64,000 bases of DNA from Nostoc sp. RI_552 (GCA_016124525.1 WGNO01000020.1:45117-109116); one strand, 5' to 3'; numbered from the stretch's first letter, positions 9,704 through 18,962 are shown. A program made the numbers and translations. Notes: a model not told the origin generated them from the letters alone.

Positions 9704-11098
9704 CTATTGAGTTGATACTGTTAATACCTGGGGTGGTGTGGCATCTGGCGGATAAATTAAGTCTACTTCAACTAATCTGCGATGGCCTGGTGGCATATTT
9801 AATAAGACCAGGGGTTCCCCGGGTTGACCTCTTTTTTGTACTAAATGAGTAAACTGAGTTTGTGGGTGACCTTGGTCATCTGTGTAACGTACCCGCACTG
9901 TTCCCCGGAAAAATACCTGCGGGGCTGTTGTTGTGAAAAAGCGTAATCCTTGCTTTAGTAAATTATTTTCTTTGATTGGTGTTTGTAGAGATACACTCAC
10001 TGTTTGATGACTTCCGGTGTGATTATGTAGTGGCAATTGCAAACTGTATTGAATGCCGTAGTTCCCATGGGCGGCGTAAGCAGTATCAGGATAACGTACC
10101 AACATGGGGGCGGTTTGAATTTGATTTGTGCCTAAAGTACCACCATGGAGGCTACTCAAAGGATAGGAAAATGCTCCTCCACTTTGGGGAATTGTTAAGT
10201 ATTGAGCTTGGGGATTATCTACGACTAAAGATTTCCACAGAGAACCTTGAGCGACTCCTGCTACACGTCCATAAATTCTCGGTTGGTCAGTTTTTTCTAA
10301 AGGTGTAGGAACTTTATCCCGTGGAGTTGACAATTCACCGTTATTAAGTAAGTTTTCCCACTCTGCTAAAGTTGGGGCACGTTCAGTACCATCAGCATTT
10401 TGACGGGCAAATAAAGCCATACTAGCTGCATAAACTTTGCCACTAGTTTGCAGTCGCATCAATGTAGACCGACCATTTAAAGGTGGTGTTAGTTCTTTTA
10501 CTGGTATGGGCAAATTTAATAACATCTGATTTTGTCCTGGGGGAATGAGAATTTGGGGGGGGAAAATGTCTTGTCGCCTTCCCCTTAATACATCAGATGT
10601 GGCGCGATCGCCTGGCCCCGCAAAAATATTACCTAAAATATTTGGACTGAGGGGTGGTAATTGAATAAATGGTGCATCTGGTTGACTTAAATAACTTGCT
10701 GCTTGCAAAATATTGACTGTTAGTGGTTGAGGTCCAGGGTTATGCAACATAATTCCCAGATGCAGCGATCTTAAATCTTCGGGTGGTTCAGCCCTAGCAA
10801 CGTGGTGGGCAAAAACATCGAATCGTCCTTGAAAGCCATAATTTAGGTGGGCTTGTGTTACCTTTTTGCCGCTGGCTGGAAAAGTAGAAAGTAAAATTCC
10901 TTCTTTTAATACCAACTCTGGACTATTGCTGTTAAAAACAGGCACGGTATTGAGTTTTCCTGGTAAAGGTCGAACTTCTTGCTGGTGTACTACTTCTTGC
11001 GGTGCCGGTGTGGATTGGGCAATTATGTTATTTAGTAATAATTGTAACATGACATTGAGTAAATTTCTTACCCTTACAGACGGACAAAACTTGATCAA
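9704..11098 (-). CDS. DUF3370 domain-containing protein
   Basis: The 464-residue protein matches the cyanobacterial DUF3370 family over nearly its full length. A hydrophobic N-terminus with a likely signal peptide (about residues 10-30) is followed by the hallmark EVRPLPGKLNTVPVFNSN and GILLSTFPASGKK segments, then a large beta-rich domain. It is likely exported to the periplasm or outer surface; function unknown. Its start overlaps the stop of the upstream peptidase gene by 4 bases, so the two form an operon. Confidence 0.85.
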   Translation of the reverse strand: MIKFCPSVRVRNLLNVMLQLLLNNIIAQSTPAPQEVVHQQEVRPLPGKLNTVPVFNSNSPELVLKEGILLSTFPASGKKVTQAHLNYGFQGRFDVFAHHVARAEPPEDLRSLHLGIMLHNPGPQPLTVNILQAASYLSQPDAPFIQLPPLSPNILGNIFAGPGDRATSDVLRGRRQDIFPPQILIPPGQNQMLLNLPIPVKELTPPLNGRSTLMRLQTSGKVYAASMALFARQNADGTERAPTLAEWENLLNNGELSTPRDKVPTPLEKTDQPRIYGRVAGVAQGSLWKSLVVDNPQAQYLTIPQSGGAFSYPLSSLHGGTLGTNQIQTAPMLVRYPDTAYAAHGNYGIQYSLQLPLHNHTGSHQTVSVSLQTPIKENNLLKQGLRFFTTTAPQVFFRGTVRVRYTDDQGHPQTQFTHLVQKRGQPGEPLVLLNMPPGHRRLVEVDLIYPPDATPPQVLTVSTQ

Positions 11099-11604
11099 AG
11101 TGCCAGATTGTCAATAATTAATAAGAAATCAGCTAATATCAATGGCAAATTTTCTGGGTTTAACACTGGAATATGGGCAAAAATACATTGTGAGGGAAGC
11201 TGATTGTGGTACAAGTAATCCAAAACTGAATAGTAAAGACCTTCACAAACAAATTTACCGCTATCGTGGCTAATCTCAATTGCTGTTGCTCCTGCTACTA
11301 ATTTTTCCAAATTAATAGATGTATGCAAAATACTTTCCCCACGGCTAGCAATGGCTTCTAGACTTAGTTTTGTCCTACTAGCAGCCATACCACAACAGAT
11401 GATGTAATCGGGTTGAAGTTCAACAATTTTTTGAATTACTTGGCAACTTGCTAGATCTACATTCACAGGTAAGGAGCGTAAAAATTTCAAATCATGAGGG
11501 AGGGCGCCAAGTTTGCTGACTTCCAGTAATAAGTCATTGGCAGAATTTGACTGTTGATCCCTCAACCAAGTGTCAAAGGAAGTTAATAGTATTCTTTTCG
11601 CCAT
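11095..11604 (-). CDS. Peptidase C15 (pyroglutamyl-peptidase I-like)
   Basis: The 169-residue protein begins LLTSFDTW, corresponding to the TGFGPF-like start of pyroglutamyl peptidase I. It has the nucleophile region GKFVCEGLYYSVLDYLY (family motif CN..Y...) and the catalytic histidine region IFAHIPVL. It is shorter than the usual 200-215 residues and the glutamate region is weak. Removal of N-terminal pyroglutamate is therefore a family-level assignment and activity is not assured. It is the first gene of the operon with DUF3370. Confidence 0.78.
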   Translation of the reverse strand: MAKRILLTSFDTWLRDQQSNSANDLLLEVSKLGALPHDLKFLRSLPVNVDLASCQVIQKIVELQPDYIICCGMAASRTKLSLEAIASRGESILHTSINLEKLVAGATAIEISHDSGKFVCEGLYYSVLDYLYHNQLPSQCIFAHIPVLNPENLPLILADFLLIIDNLAL

Positions 11605-11662
11605 AAGAAATATTATTTAGAATAGAAATACCCTCCATAATACATTTACAAGGAGTAGGTCA

Positions 11663-12298
11663 ATGCCAGTCATTGCAGTCGTAGATTACGATATGGGAAA
11701 TTTGCATTCAGTTTGCAAAGGTTTAGAAAAAGCTGGAGCAACTCCTCACATTACTCATTCTGCTAAAGATTTGTCGCTAGCAGATGCAGTTGTATTACCT
11801 GGAGTGGGGGCATTTGATCCCGCTGTGCAAAATCTGCGCTCCCGTGGTTTAGAACAACCTATTAAAGATACGATCTCATCTGGTAAACCCTTCTTAGGTA
11901 TCTGTTTGGGATTGCAAATTTTATTTGAATCCAGCGCAGAGGGTACTCAACCAGGACTGGGAGTTGTGTCCGGAACAGTGCGGCGGTTTCGACCAGAACC
12001 AGGAATTACTATCCCTCACATGGGATGGAACCAATTGGAGTTCACGCAACCAAAAAGCATTTTGTGGGAGCATTTACCATCTGAGCCTTGGGTATATTTT
12101 GTTCACTCTTACTATGTTGACCCCAGTGATCCGGAGGTGCGAGCAGCAACCGTTACCCACGGAACTCAAACTATCACAGCTGCTATCGCTTGTGAAAATT
12201 TGACAGCAGTACAATTCCATCCAGAAAAGTCTTCTAATATAGGGTTACAAATTTTGTCTAATTTTGTAGCTCAAGTCCGGGAAAAAATTGCTGCTTAA
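11663..12298 (+). CDS. hisH: Imidazole glycerol phosphate synthase, glutaminase subunit
   Basis: The 211-residue class I glutamine amidotransferase supplies ammonia to HisF in histidine biosynthesis. It has DYDMGNLHSV at the N-terminus, the nucleophile elbow FLGICLGLQ with Cys81, and the catalytic His-Glu in AVQFHPEKSS. The length is normal. An AAGGAG ribosome binding site lies upstream of the ATG. hisF is not adjacent, as is common in cyanobacteria. It is followed directly by rsmD. Confidence 0.95.
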   Translation: MPVIAVVDYDMGNLHSVCKGLEKAGATPHITHSAKDLSLADAVVLPGVGAFDPAVQNLRSRGLEQPIKDTISSGKPFLGICLGLQILFESSAEGTQPGLGVVSGTVRRFRPEPGITIPHMGWNQLEFTQPKSILWEHLPSEPWVYFVHSYYVDPSDPEVRAATVTHGTQTITAAIACENLTAVQFHPEKSSNIGLQILSNFVAQVREKIAA

Positions 12299-12391
12299 TT
12301 TCACTTTTAGTTTGTAATTTTATCGTTTGTTGTTTCTCCTTTGTCATGTTTTTTTCCTGACTGATGATAAATGACTAGTGGCTAATGAGCA

Positions 12392-12952
12392 ATGACATTG
12401 AGAATTTACGGAAATCGTCAGATAAAAACTTTACCTGGGCAAGATACTAGACCGACCAGTGCGCGGGTAAGGGAGGCAGTGTTTAATATTTGGCAAGGAA
12501 CAATTTTAAATTGTCGGTGGTTAGATGTATGTACTGGTAGCGGTTCCATGGGTGCAGAGGCTTTGTGTAGAGGGGCTTGTTTAGTAGTAGGAATTGAAAA
12601 GTCAAAACGCGCGTGTGCTATTATTCAACAAAATTGGCAACAAGTAGCTAATAGTGAACAAAAATGGCAAGTCTTGCGAGGAGATGTGACCCAGCAGTTA
12701 AAAAACTTATCAGGGCAGGAATTTGACAGAATTTACTTTGATCCGCCTTATGCTAGTGGATTGTATCAGCCAGTTTTAGAGGCCATCGCCCATCATAATT
12801 TATTGGCTGTTAACGGTGAAATAGCTGTAGAACATCATCCCGAAGGATGGATAGCGCCCGTAATTCCCCATTGGGAAATTTGCCGGGAGAAGGTTTACGG
12901 TAATACGGCGCTAACTTTCTTTGATTTCTCCCCTGGATGGAATCCTCTGTGA
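12392..12952 (+). CDS. rsmD: 16S rRNA (guanine966-N2)-methyltransferase
   Basis: The 186-residue protein has the RsmD layout: RPTSARVREAVFNIW, the SAM motif DVCTGSGSMGAEALCRG near residue 48, and the catalytic DPPYASGLYQP motif near residue 117. RsmD methylates G966 of 16S rRNA during 30S assembly. The last six codons and stop (PGWNPL) coincide with the right-end sequence of a tnpB-type element that recurs at 21.7 kb, so the present C-terminus appears to come from an insertion. The catalytic core is untouched. Confidence 0.9.
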   Translation: MTLRIYGNRQIKTLPGQDTRPTSARVREAVFNIWQGTILNCRWLDVCTGSGSMGAEALCRGACLVVGIEKSKRACAIIQQNWQQVANSEQKWQVLRGDVTQQLKNLSGQEFDRIYFDPPYASGLYQPVLEAIAHHNLLAVNGEIAVEHHPEGWIAPVIPHWEICREKVYGNTALTFFDFSPGWNPL

Positions 12953-13570
12953 TTCTAAACTGATGTTGCTACCCAGGTTAAAGCCATGCTAGCCAACGTT
13001 TACGATATGATTTATTTAACCTCTTAAGCAAGTGATATCGCTTTGGCCGAGTCAAGGATGCCCCACCCACCTCAACTAGAGCTAAATCTAGCTGTGTGGC
13101 TACTTTTTTCAAGATGTTTGCAGCACCAGTCTCATCTGCGGAAGTTAATAATTCCATTGTAGATTTATGTAATCCACGCTTTACCGTTTGTCCTGACGGT
13201 TTCCTCCATCCTAGGGTTTTTTCGCCATGGTTGAGAGGTTGTGGTCATCTAGGTAAGATGCTTCTGAAGTATACCCTTCTTCTGTTGCGGTAACAACAAT
13301 ACCATATTCACCGGCTAATTCCTTTAATCTTTGAATTATCCTAGCTGTTGAAATTGGGACAAAGTTATGATTATTTGCTTTACCTGAATTGGCATTGACT
13401 TTTGTCCTTCATTCCAGCCAATAAGTATATTTTCTATCTAGTCATTCAATCTAGTTGCCTTGTTGATGGTATCTCGTATCTGGTTATTACCCTTGGGTTG
13501 AATAGGGTCAAGGTTAGCATCCCAATAAAAATCAGATTTACCCTGTTTATATTTGGCAACTAAAGACAAC
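12931..13570 (-). pseudogene. Degenerate tnpB (IS891/IS1341-type) with right end
   Basis: The minus strand holds TnpB-like segments in several frames. Near 13450-13560 there is KYKQGKSDFYWDANLDPIQ, then GWNEGQKS. The segment FVPISTARIIQRLKELAG continues into TEEGYTSEASYLD, the region of the RuvC-II glutamate. Last comes GAANILKKVATQLDLAL and a C-terminal LLKRLNKSYRKRW with stop. Frameshifts, stops and small deletions separate the parts. The final 102 bases (12931-13032) recur at 21736-21837. The open frame on the plus strand here is a shadow. Confidence 0.8.
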
Positions 13571-13577
13571 AACCTTC

Positions 13578-13607
13578 TGTAGAGATACGTTTAAACGCAT
13601 CTCTACA
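13578..13607. repeat. Palindromic repeat downstream of petG
   Basis: A 30-base near-perfect palindrome (TGTAGAGATACG ... CGCATCTCTACA) lies 9 bases past the petG stop. There is no U-run on either side, so it looks more like the dispersed palindromic repeats common in Nostoc genomes, though it could also protect the petG 3' end. Confidence 0.6.
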
Positions 13608-13615
13608 AAGAAATT

Positions 13616-13729
13616 TTAACCCCCCAACTGGTTAGGACGCTTGTATTGCTTGTAAGCAGCGTAAAATAGCCCACCAAGGGTGACAAAAATCAGACCGAGG
13701 ACAATACCTGAGAGCAGGGGTTCAACCAC
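13616..13729 (-). CDS. petG: Cytochrome b6f complex subunit V
   Basis: A 37-codon frame on the minus strand starts with GTG and has AGGAGAC upstream. It encodes [19 protein letters not shown] followed by [17 protein letters not shown]. This is the canonical PetG: one transmembrane helix with a short conserved basic C-terminal tail. PetG is a small subunit needed for assembly and stability of the thylakoid b6f complex. It is divergent from the cytochrome gene on the other strand, sharing a 200-base promoter region. Confidence 0.96.
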   Translation of the reverse strand: MVEPLLSGIVLGLIFVTLGGLFYAAYKQYKRPNQLGG

Positions 13730-13937
13730 TTTAAGTCTCCTGTTTGCAAATATTCAACATTCCTTTCCGTTCTTAATTCTACCAAATTGGGGATGAATCC
13801 CTTATTTGACAATGTTTTTCTCTGAGCAATGATCACAAAAAAATTATCATTTGTGCTTGCAGACACCATCAAGAACTTTTAAGCTATGTGTAGGAAATAA
13901 AAAACTTTTAGTAAACTTGACTTTGACGGCAAACCTT

Positions 13938-14312
13938 TTGAATAACCAGATTACCAAACCAAAAACTCGCATACAGTGGATCGCTTTGTTGGCTGCGGTG
14001 ATGCTGCTAGCAGCTCCTTTGGGCATTTTTGGTGTTCAAATGGTTAGAGCTTCTGACCCTTATGTTAAGAATGTGCTTTCCCTCAAAGGAGATATAGTAC
14101 AAGGAAATGCTATCTTTCAAATTAACTGTGCTGGTTGTCATGGACTAGAAGCAGATGGGCTAGTCGGCCCAAGTTTGCAAGGGGTTTCCAAGCGCAAGTC
14201 AAGATATAAGTTGATCCACCAAGTGATTAGCGGCGAAACACCCCCAATGCCAAAGTTTCAACCTAGCGCTCAAGAAATGGCAGACTTATTGAGTTATTTG
14301 GAGAATTTATAG
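13938..14312 (+). CDS. cytM: Cytochrome c, cytochrome M-like
   Basis: The protein has an N-terminal signal-anchor (IQWIALLAAVMLLAAPLG), then ASDPYVKNVLSLKGD and a single class I c-type haem site CAGCH. The axial methionine lies in ETPPMPKFQPS, and the protein ends EMADLLSYLENL. This pattern matches cytochrome M, a low-abundance membrane-anchored cytochrome linked to electron flow in cyanobacteria. No ATG precedes the anchor. I place the start at a TTG (13938), giving MNNQITKPKT, but other TTG codons back to 13851 are in frame, so the start is uncertain. Confidence 0.75.
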   Translation: MNNQITKPKTRIQWIALLAAVMLLAAPLGIFGVQMVRASDPYVKNVLSLKGDIVQGNAIFQINCAGCHGLEADGLVGPSLQGVSKRKSRYKLIHQVISGETPPMPKFQPSAQEMADLLSYLENL

Positions 14313-14490
14313 TTTATGGAGGTCTCGTTCCGCCGATAATGCCTGACTTACTCACTATTTTGATGATCCCACGGCCGTAAGTTGTGGGATTCTTGGTAAA
14401 TAGAAGTAAAGTTTACAACTTTCTTCAGGCGATGGCTACGATTTAAGAAAAATTCGATATAAAATCTAAAGCTTGAAGTCAAAAATTACA

Positions 14491-15882
14491 ATGACGAAGC
14501 TAACTCCTAATTCTAGTTTTAGTTTGACCTTGCGTTTGCAAATTCCCAACCGTGTGGGGATGTTAGCATCAATTACCCAGTCCATCGCTGCCAGTGGTGG
14601 TAATTTGGGGCAAATTGATTTGATTGAGCAAACTCGCCATCAGTCTACCCGGGATATTACTGTGGATGCGGCTAGTACTGAACATGCTGAGACTATTGTC
14701 CAAGCAGTGAAAGCATTGCCAGATATTAAGTTACTCAGTGTATATGATCGCACTTTTAATTTGCATCGTGGTGGTAAAATTAGCATTACTAGTCGTATTC
14801 ACTTAAATAGTGTTTCTGATTTAGCAATGGCCTATACCCCAGGAGTAGGGAGAATTTGTACTGCCATCGCTCAAGATCCAGAAGAAGTTTACAACCTCAC
14901 CATTAAACAAAATACTGTAGCTATTGTTACAGATGGCAGTGCTGTTTTAGGGCTGGGAAATCTCGGCCCATGTGCAGCTTTACCAGTTATGGAAGGTAAA
15001 GCGATGCTATTTAAGGAATTTGCTGGGATTGATGCTTTTCCTATCTGTCTTGACACCCAAGACACAGATGACATTGTGCGGACTGTGAAAAATCTCGCTC
15101 CGGTTTTTGGTGGTGTTAATTTAGAAGATATTGCTGCACCTCGTTGCTTTGAAATCGAAAAAAGATTACGAGCAGAGCTAAATATTCCCGTGTTTCATGA
15201 TGACCAACACGGTACAGCTATTGTCACCTTGGCAGCGTTGTTTAACGCGTTAAAAGTAGTTAATAAGTCAATAGCAGAAGTCCGCATTGTCATCAACGGT
15301 GCTGGGGCTGCTGGTGTAGCGACCGCTCGGTTACTTCGCAAAGCTGGAGCGGAAAAAATTTGGATATGTGACTCCAAAGGAATTCTCTCTAGCAACCGTA
15401 CTGACTTAACCCCAGAAAAACAAGAATTTGCTGTTAAAGCCCAAGGAACTCTGGGGGGTGCAATGCAAGGCGCAGATGTATTTATCGGTGTGAGTGCACC
15501 GGGAGTTTTAACACCGGAAATGGTACAAGCAATGGCCAAAGACCCAATTGTTTTTGCTATGGCTAATCCGATTCCGGAGATTCAACCAGAATTAGTTAGT
15601 AAAGTTGTAGCCGTTATGGCTACAGGTCGTAGTGACTACCCCAATCAAATTAACAACGTTTTGGCTTTTCCCGGGGTATTTCGTGGTGCTTTAGATTGTC
15701 GCGCTGAGACTATTAGTACCAATATGTATTTAGAAGCAGCCAATGCGATCGCTTCCTTAGTTAAACCTTCAGATTTGAATCGGGAACACATTATCCCTTC
15801 AGTCTTTGATAAACGGGTTGCGGCTGCTGTTGCAGCTGCTGTACAACAAGCAGCTCGTCAAGAAGGAATTGCTAAGAGCTGA
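14491..15882 (+). CDS. Malic enzyme with N-terminal ACT domain
   Basis: The 463-residue protein has an ACT domain at residues about 5-80 (LRLQIPNRVGMLASITQSIA). The malic-enzyme N domain follows (YTPGVGRICTAIA; AIVTDGSAVLGLGNLGP; FHDDQHGTAIVTLAAL), then a Rossmann NAD(P) domain (VINGAGAAGVATARLL). It decarboxylates malate to pyruvate, and the ACT domain suggests allosteric control by a small ligand. The ATG at 14491 is preferred over an upstream TTG at 14473. Length fits the short bacterial enzymes. The coenzyme preference cannot be decided here. Confidence 0.92.
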   Translation: MTKLTPNSSFSLTLRLQIPNRVGMLASITQSIAASGGNLGQIDLIEQTRHQSTRDITVDAASTEHAETIVQAVKALPDIKLLSVYDRTFNLHRGGKISITSRIHLNSVSDLAMAYTPGVGRICTAIAQDPEEVYNLTIKQNTVAIVTDGSAVLGLGNLGPCAALPVMEGKAMLFKEFAGIDAFPICLDTQDTDDIVRTVKNLAPVFGGVNLEDIAAPRCFEIEKRLRAELNIPVFHDDQHGTAIVTLAALFNALKVVNKSIAEVRIVINGAGAAGVATARLLRKAGAEKIWICDSKGILSSNRTDLTPEKQEFAVKAQGTLGGAMQGADVFIGVSAPGVLTPEMVQAMAKDPIVFAMANPIPEIQPELVSKVVAVMATGRSDYPNQINNVLAFPGVFRGALDCRAETISTNMYLEAANAIASLVKPSDLNREHIIPSVFDKRVAAAVAAAVQQAARQEGIAKS

Positions 15883-15891
15883 TTTTGCCAG

Positions 15892-15945
15892 AGTAGGAAA
15901 TTGAGGCTGTTGGTAATTTTTCACCTCATCTCATTCCTACTCCCA
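15892..15945. terminator. Imperfect inverted repeat between convergent genes
   Basis: GAGTAGGAA...TTGAGG and CCTCA...TTCCTACTC can pair around a 17-base loop. It lies 10 bases after the malic enzyme stop and may serve as a terminator, but there is no clear U-run. Confidence 0.35.
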
Positions 15946-16056
15946 CCGATCATGGAAATCAAGAAAACCAGCTCGTTGCACTGCTTATTGTCCTGAAGGA
16001 GATGAAGGGAGTTTAACACATTGCCTTACTGCTGGGCTGGTTTTATGTAATAAATG

Positions 16057-16803
16057 CTATTCTGGGTTCAAAAATTCTAAATATCCATTGCTAAGTTCCT
16101 TGACTGCGAGATCATAAAATTGCTTACCGTGTTCTGGTTTTGCTAAACCGGGATTTGAACCCATGCGTCCATCTGGGTAATGGTTGCGGAAATCAGTTGC
16201 ACTATAAATCCTGTGTCCACTGGGAACTTTCGGTGAGAGGGATGCTTGTTTAATAGCCTGTGGATAAACATACTGAGTGATAGCTACTTCACTGGGAGTA
16301 GCATGAGAACCTTCTTCGTCACCGTATAATTCTTGAGCGAGTTTGTATACAGAACTGCACATAAACCAGTTAGCAAGTTGACATTGTACCTGTTCAGCAT
16401 TGCTAATTTGCAAATCTTCCAAGTGAGCGTAAGTTTCCGAAAAAGCAGCTTTGAGAGTGGCAATATTACCACCGTGTCCATTGATAAAATAGAACTTGCT
16501 AAAACCTGCTTTAGCTAAACAAGTTAGATAATCTCGTATTACCTGAATTAGAGTACTAGGACGGAGACTAATTGTCCCAGGAAAAGCTGTATGGTGTAAT
16601 GCCATGCCCACATTGATTGTAGGGCCAACCATCCCCTGAGTTGCTTCACCGACACCACGAGCGATGGCTTCTGCACAAATAGCATCAGTACCAATTAAAC
16701 CAATGGGGCCATGTTGTTCGGTGGAACCAATAGGAAGAATAATACCCCGTGATTGTTGTAAATAAGCTTCAACTTCTGGCCATGTACTTAAATGTAGTAG
16801 CAT
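16057..16803 (-). CDS. Creatininase family amidohydrolase
   Basis: The protein, about 248 residues from the ATG at 16803, has the creatininase/MftE metal-site motifs: LPIGSTEQHGPIG with TDAICAEAIARG, HHTAFPGTISLRPSTL, FINGHGGN, and DEEGSHATPSEVAITQ. These residues bind two divalent metals in enzymes that open cyclic amides (creatinine, FAPy compounds) or process peptides. The start at 16803 is chosen because family members begin at MLLHLSTWPEV. Substrate unknown; probably cytosolic. It is convergent with the malic enzyme. Confidence 0.87.
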   Translation of the reverse strand: MLLHLSTWPEVEAYLQQSRGIILPIGSTEQHGPIGLIGTDAICAEAIARGVGEATQGMVGPTINVGMALHHTAFPGTISLRPSTLIQVIRDYLTCLAKAGFSKFYFINGHGGNIATLKAAFSETYAHLEDLQISNAEQVQCQLANWFMCSSVYKLAQELYGDEEGSHATPSEVAITQYVYPQAIKQASLSPKVPSGHRIYSATDFRNHYPDGRMGSNPGLAKPEHGKQFYDLAVKELSNGYLEFLNPE

Positions 16804-16984
16804 TGTAATAATTAAATCACTCCAAATCTTTTTTGTAGGGTGGGTTGGGCTAGGGGACAACACACCATCCTTAATTTTAATTACCTAAACAAGTCTCATT
16901 GATAAACTATGATATGTCATTGCCAATGTAACTAACGGGAACAAAGCGATGGCAACAACTAAATTTGGCTAATATAGTAAAATC

Positions 16985-17014
16985 ACAGGGACACAGCCTT
17001 ACTATGTCCCCTGT
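16985..17014 (-). terminator. Possible terminator of the Mo-nitro_C/cupin unit
   Basis: ACAGGGACA and TGTCCCCTGT pair around an 11-base loop. On the minus strand the stem is followed by GATTTTACT, about 105 bases downstream of the cupin stop. Confidence 0.4.
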
Positions 17015-17118
17015 CCTTGTATTAAATTTACATCTGATCCATTCTAGGAATTTTTGCACTGTACACAATCAAACAACCCAAAATACCAAGAAATCAATTC
17101 GTGAGTTTTGACTATTAA

Positions 17119-17391
17119 CTAATCAAAGCAATAATGTTTTTTTACATCGCTGATAATTTCCCATGTACAAGACATTCCAGCGGGAAAAGTGACCAAATCG
17201 CCTTTACCCATTTGCACTGGTTGTCCACCATCAGGGGTAACAATAACATCACCTAGCAAAAAATAACAAGTCTCTTGTGTATCATAATTCCAGGGAAATA
17301 TAGACCTTTGTTTCTGCCATATTGGCCATTTGAACACACCTAACTTGTTGAGATGCTCTTCACTGGGTTGATGATCAATTTTAATTTCCAT
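17119..17391 (-). CDS. Cupin domain protein (DUF861/EutQ-like)
   Basis: The protein, about 90 residues from the ATG at 17391 (MEIKIDHQPSEE), is a single small cupin. Its beta-barrel strands include DVIVTPDGGQPVQMGKGDLVTFPAGMSCTW (in two parts), the typical DUF861 pattern with the aromatic FPAGMSCTWEI ending. The usual metal-binding His residues are largely absent, as in much of DUF861. It starts 23 bases after the Mo-nitro_C gene and is probably co-transcribed. The longer in-frame start at 17442 would overlap that gene. Ligand unknown. Confidence 0.85.
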   Translation of the reverse strand: MEIKIDHQPSEEHLNKLGVFKWPIWQKQRSIFPWNYDTQETCYFLLGDVIVTPDGGQPVQMGKGDLVTFPAGMSCTWEIISDVKKHYCFD

Positions 17392-17413
17392 GCTATTTTT
17401 TCTTGGTTCTAAT

Positions 17414-17791
17414 TTAGTAGTATGGTTGAATGTCTTCTCCACACTCGTCTACTAAATAACACAAAGCGCGAAATCGCAGGGCAACAAATTGATCATACAG
17501 TGGGTTCAGCTTACACAAAGGAGGAATATGAGCTATTTTACGACCAAATAGGATAATATTACGCTCAAAAGGACACTGCGCCGGAATTAACTTAGCAAGA
17601 AAGTGAGCGAATTCACGATTTTTAATTTCGAGGTTGTCTAGCCTTGTACGCAATGGTTGAAGTAAATGGAATTTCGATTTAGTAGATTTATTTTGACTAG
17701 CTTCTGGATGATTTGCTTCTACTTCCACAGATTTGATAAAAGCGGGTAGGATAATATCCTGATTATTTGTCTTAATCATAGTTCTAAGCAA
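17414..17791 (-). CDS. Mo-dependent nitrogenase C-terminal domain protein
   Basis: The 125-residue protein carries the cyanobacterial Mo-nitro_C pattern (PF06967 type): LEIKNREFAHFLAKLIPAQC, PFERNIILFGRKIAHIPPLC, KLNPLYDQFVALRFRALCYL and an acidic DECGED end. It has three widely spaced conserved cysteines. The N-terminal 35 residues are variable and polar. The name comes from association with nitrogen-fixing cyanobacteria; no biochemical activity is established that I know of. It is first in a two-gene unit with the cupin. Confidence 0.85.
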   Translation of the reverse strand: MLRTMIKTNNQDIILPAFIKSVEVEANHPEASQNKSTKSKFHLLQPLRTRLDNLEIKNREFAHFLAKLIPAQCPFERNIILFGRKIAHIPPLCKLNPLYDQFVALRFRALCYLVDECGEDIQPYY

Positions 17792-18600
17792 GGACTTCCT
17801 TGTATTGATAAATTGTTTGGCAATTTAGAACTTTACCATGCAATCTATGTCAGTGAATTATATTGTGGTCATCAATAAAACGAAGACAAGCATAAAGTGA
17901 GTAATTTGCATAGAATTTGCTGGTAAATAATTCAGTTAATTTATATTAAAACGCACTGAATAATGATTAACTGTCCCGTTAAATACAAAATAACAAAGAA
18001 AATATAAAAATGGTATTCCATTAACTTATACTTATTATTTGCTGAACATAAACATGATGATCCCCTCAGTTATATTTGACTTTATAGTTCAGAAACTACC
18101 CAGTAGTTTAAATTTTGCTTTTGCCTGGAAAATAGGGTATAACCTTGACTTCACATAGGGTTAAGTTCTGGCTATTTCTTTTCCAACTTCGATTTTAGGG
18201 CATTGCTAACAAAAAAAAAAGTTATTTTTACTACAAAAGTTCTAATGGATATTATTTAGTCAACCGGAGAATATCGTTTGATAAGCAGAAACTAATCTCA
18301 TTGTGGCAATAACTCACCAAAACTCAGATGATCAGATTTGATCTCGTACAGGAGAAATAAGTCTTTTGTAACCGAGTGATTACCAAGTCTTAAACAAATA
18401 TAATCACAACTCTAAGTATCATTAAGCATAGCAAAATCACTGAGGCACAGGGAGGAGATGTAAATTACAGTTTCTGAAAAAATAATTTTTAAGTTATATT
18501 GCGAATTTTGCCAAAATATTGAGAAATTGACTCCAAGCCAAACATAGCTTTAACGTAGAACCTATGGGAGAAAATTGAAGCAAATATAAAATATGATGGA
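17792..18600. other. AT-rich intergenic region without a recognisable gene
   Basis: About 800 bases of AT-rich DNA between divergent genes. I see no ORF with coding character, tRNA, IS remnant or strong hairpin. It may hold long-range promoter elements for one of the two flanking genes. Confidence 0.5.
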
Positions 18601-18921
18601 ATGATGGACAAAAATAATACTCAAAAATATCGGGTTGTCTGTACCCTGACCTTTGGTGATGTCTATGGTCAAATAATTATTTGGTTAATTACAATCACTA
18701 TTAGCTTGGCTTCGGCCTTGGCGTTGATGGGTGCTAAACGTCCTGTGTATGCTTTGGCAACGGTGGGTCTTGTAGTTCTTTTATCGTTCCCATTCTTACT
18801 GTTTGCCTTCGTGACTACGTTGTTGAATCATATTGAACTTACAGCTGTATCTCCAGGAACTAGGACTGAACCGATACCGGGTAATATCTCTCAACAAAAA
18901 CCAGTGGAAGCAACTAGCTGA
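18601..18921 (+). CDS. Small two-helix membrane protein
   Basis: I do not recognise a named family. The 106-residue product has a polar N-terminus (KNNTQKYRVVCTLTFGDVYG) and two hydrophobic helices at about residues 25-48 and 50-75. The C-terminal tail is Pro/Gln-rich. The hydrophobic segments are free of charge and the frame is followed by a clean terminator, which supports a real gene. Two ATG codons stand one codon apart at the start without a strong Shine-Dalgarno. It is 175 bases upstream of sdhA but separated from it by the terminator. Confidence 0.6.
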   Translation: MMDKNNTQKYRVVCTLTFGDVYGQIIIWLITITISLASALALMGAKRPVYALATVGLVVLLSFPFLLFAFVTTLLNHIELTAVSPGTRTEPIPGNISQQKPVEATS

Positions 18922-18962
18922 TTTGAGTGTTGATAACAAATCTCCAAAATCTTATTTTTACA

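Noticed and set aside
12961..13023. Plus-strand peptide TDVATQVKAMLANVYDMIYL that seemed shared with the reverse strand of 21741-21811
   Set aside because: It is the antisense of a TnpB C-terminal tail (KRLNKSYRKRW). The aa differences between copies do not show selection on the plus-strand reading.
13096..13293. 65-codon open frame on the plus strand
   Set aside because: It lies antisense to the broken tnpB and has no ribosome binding site.
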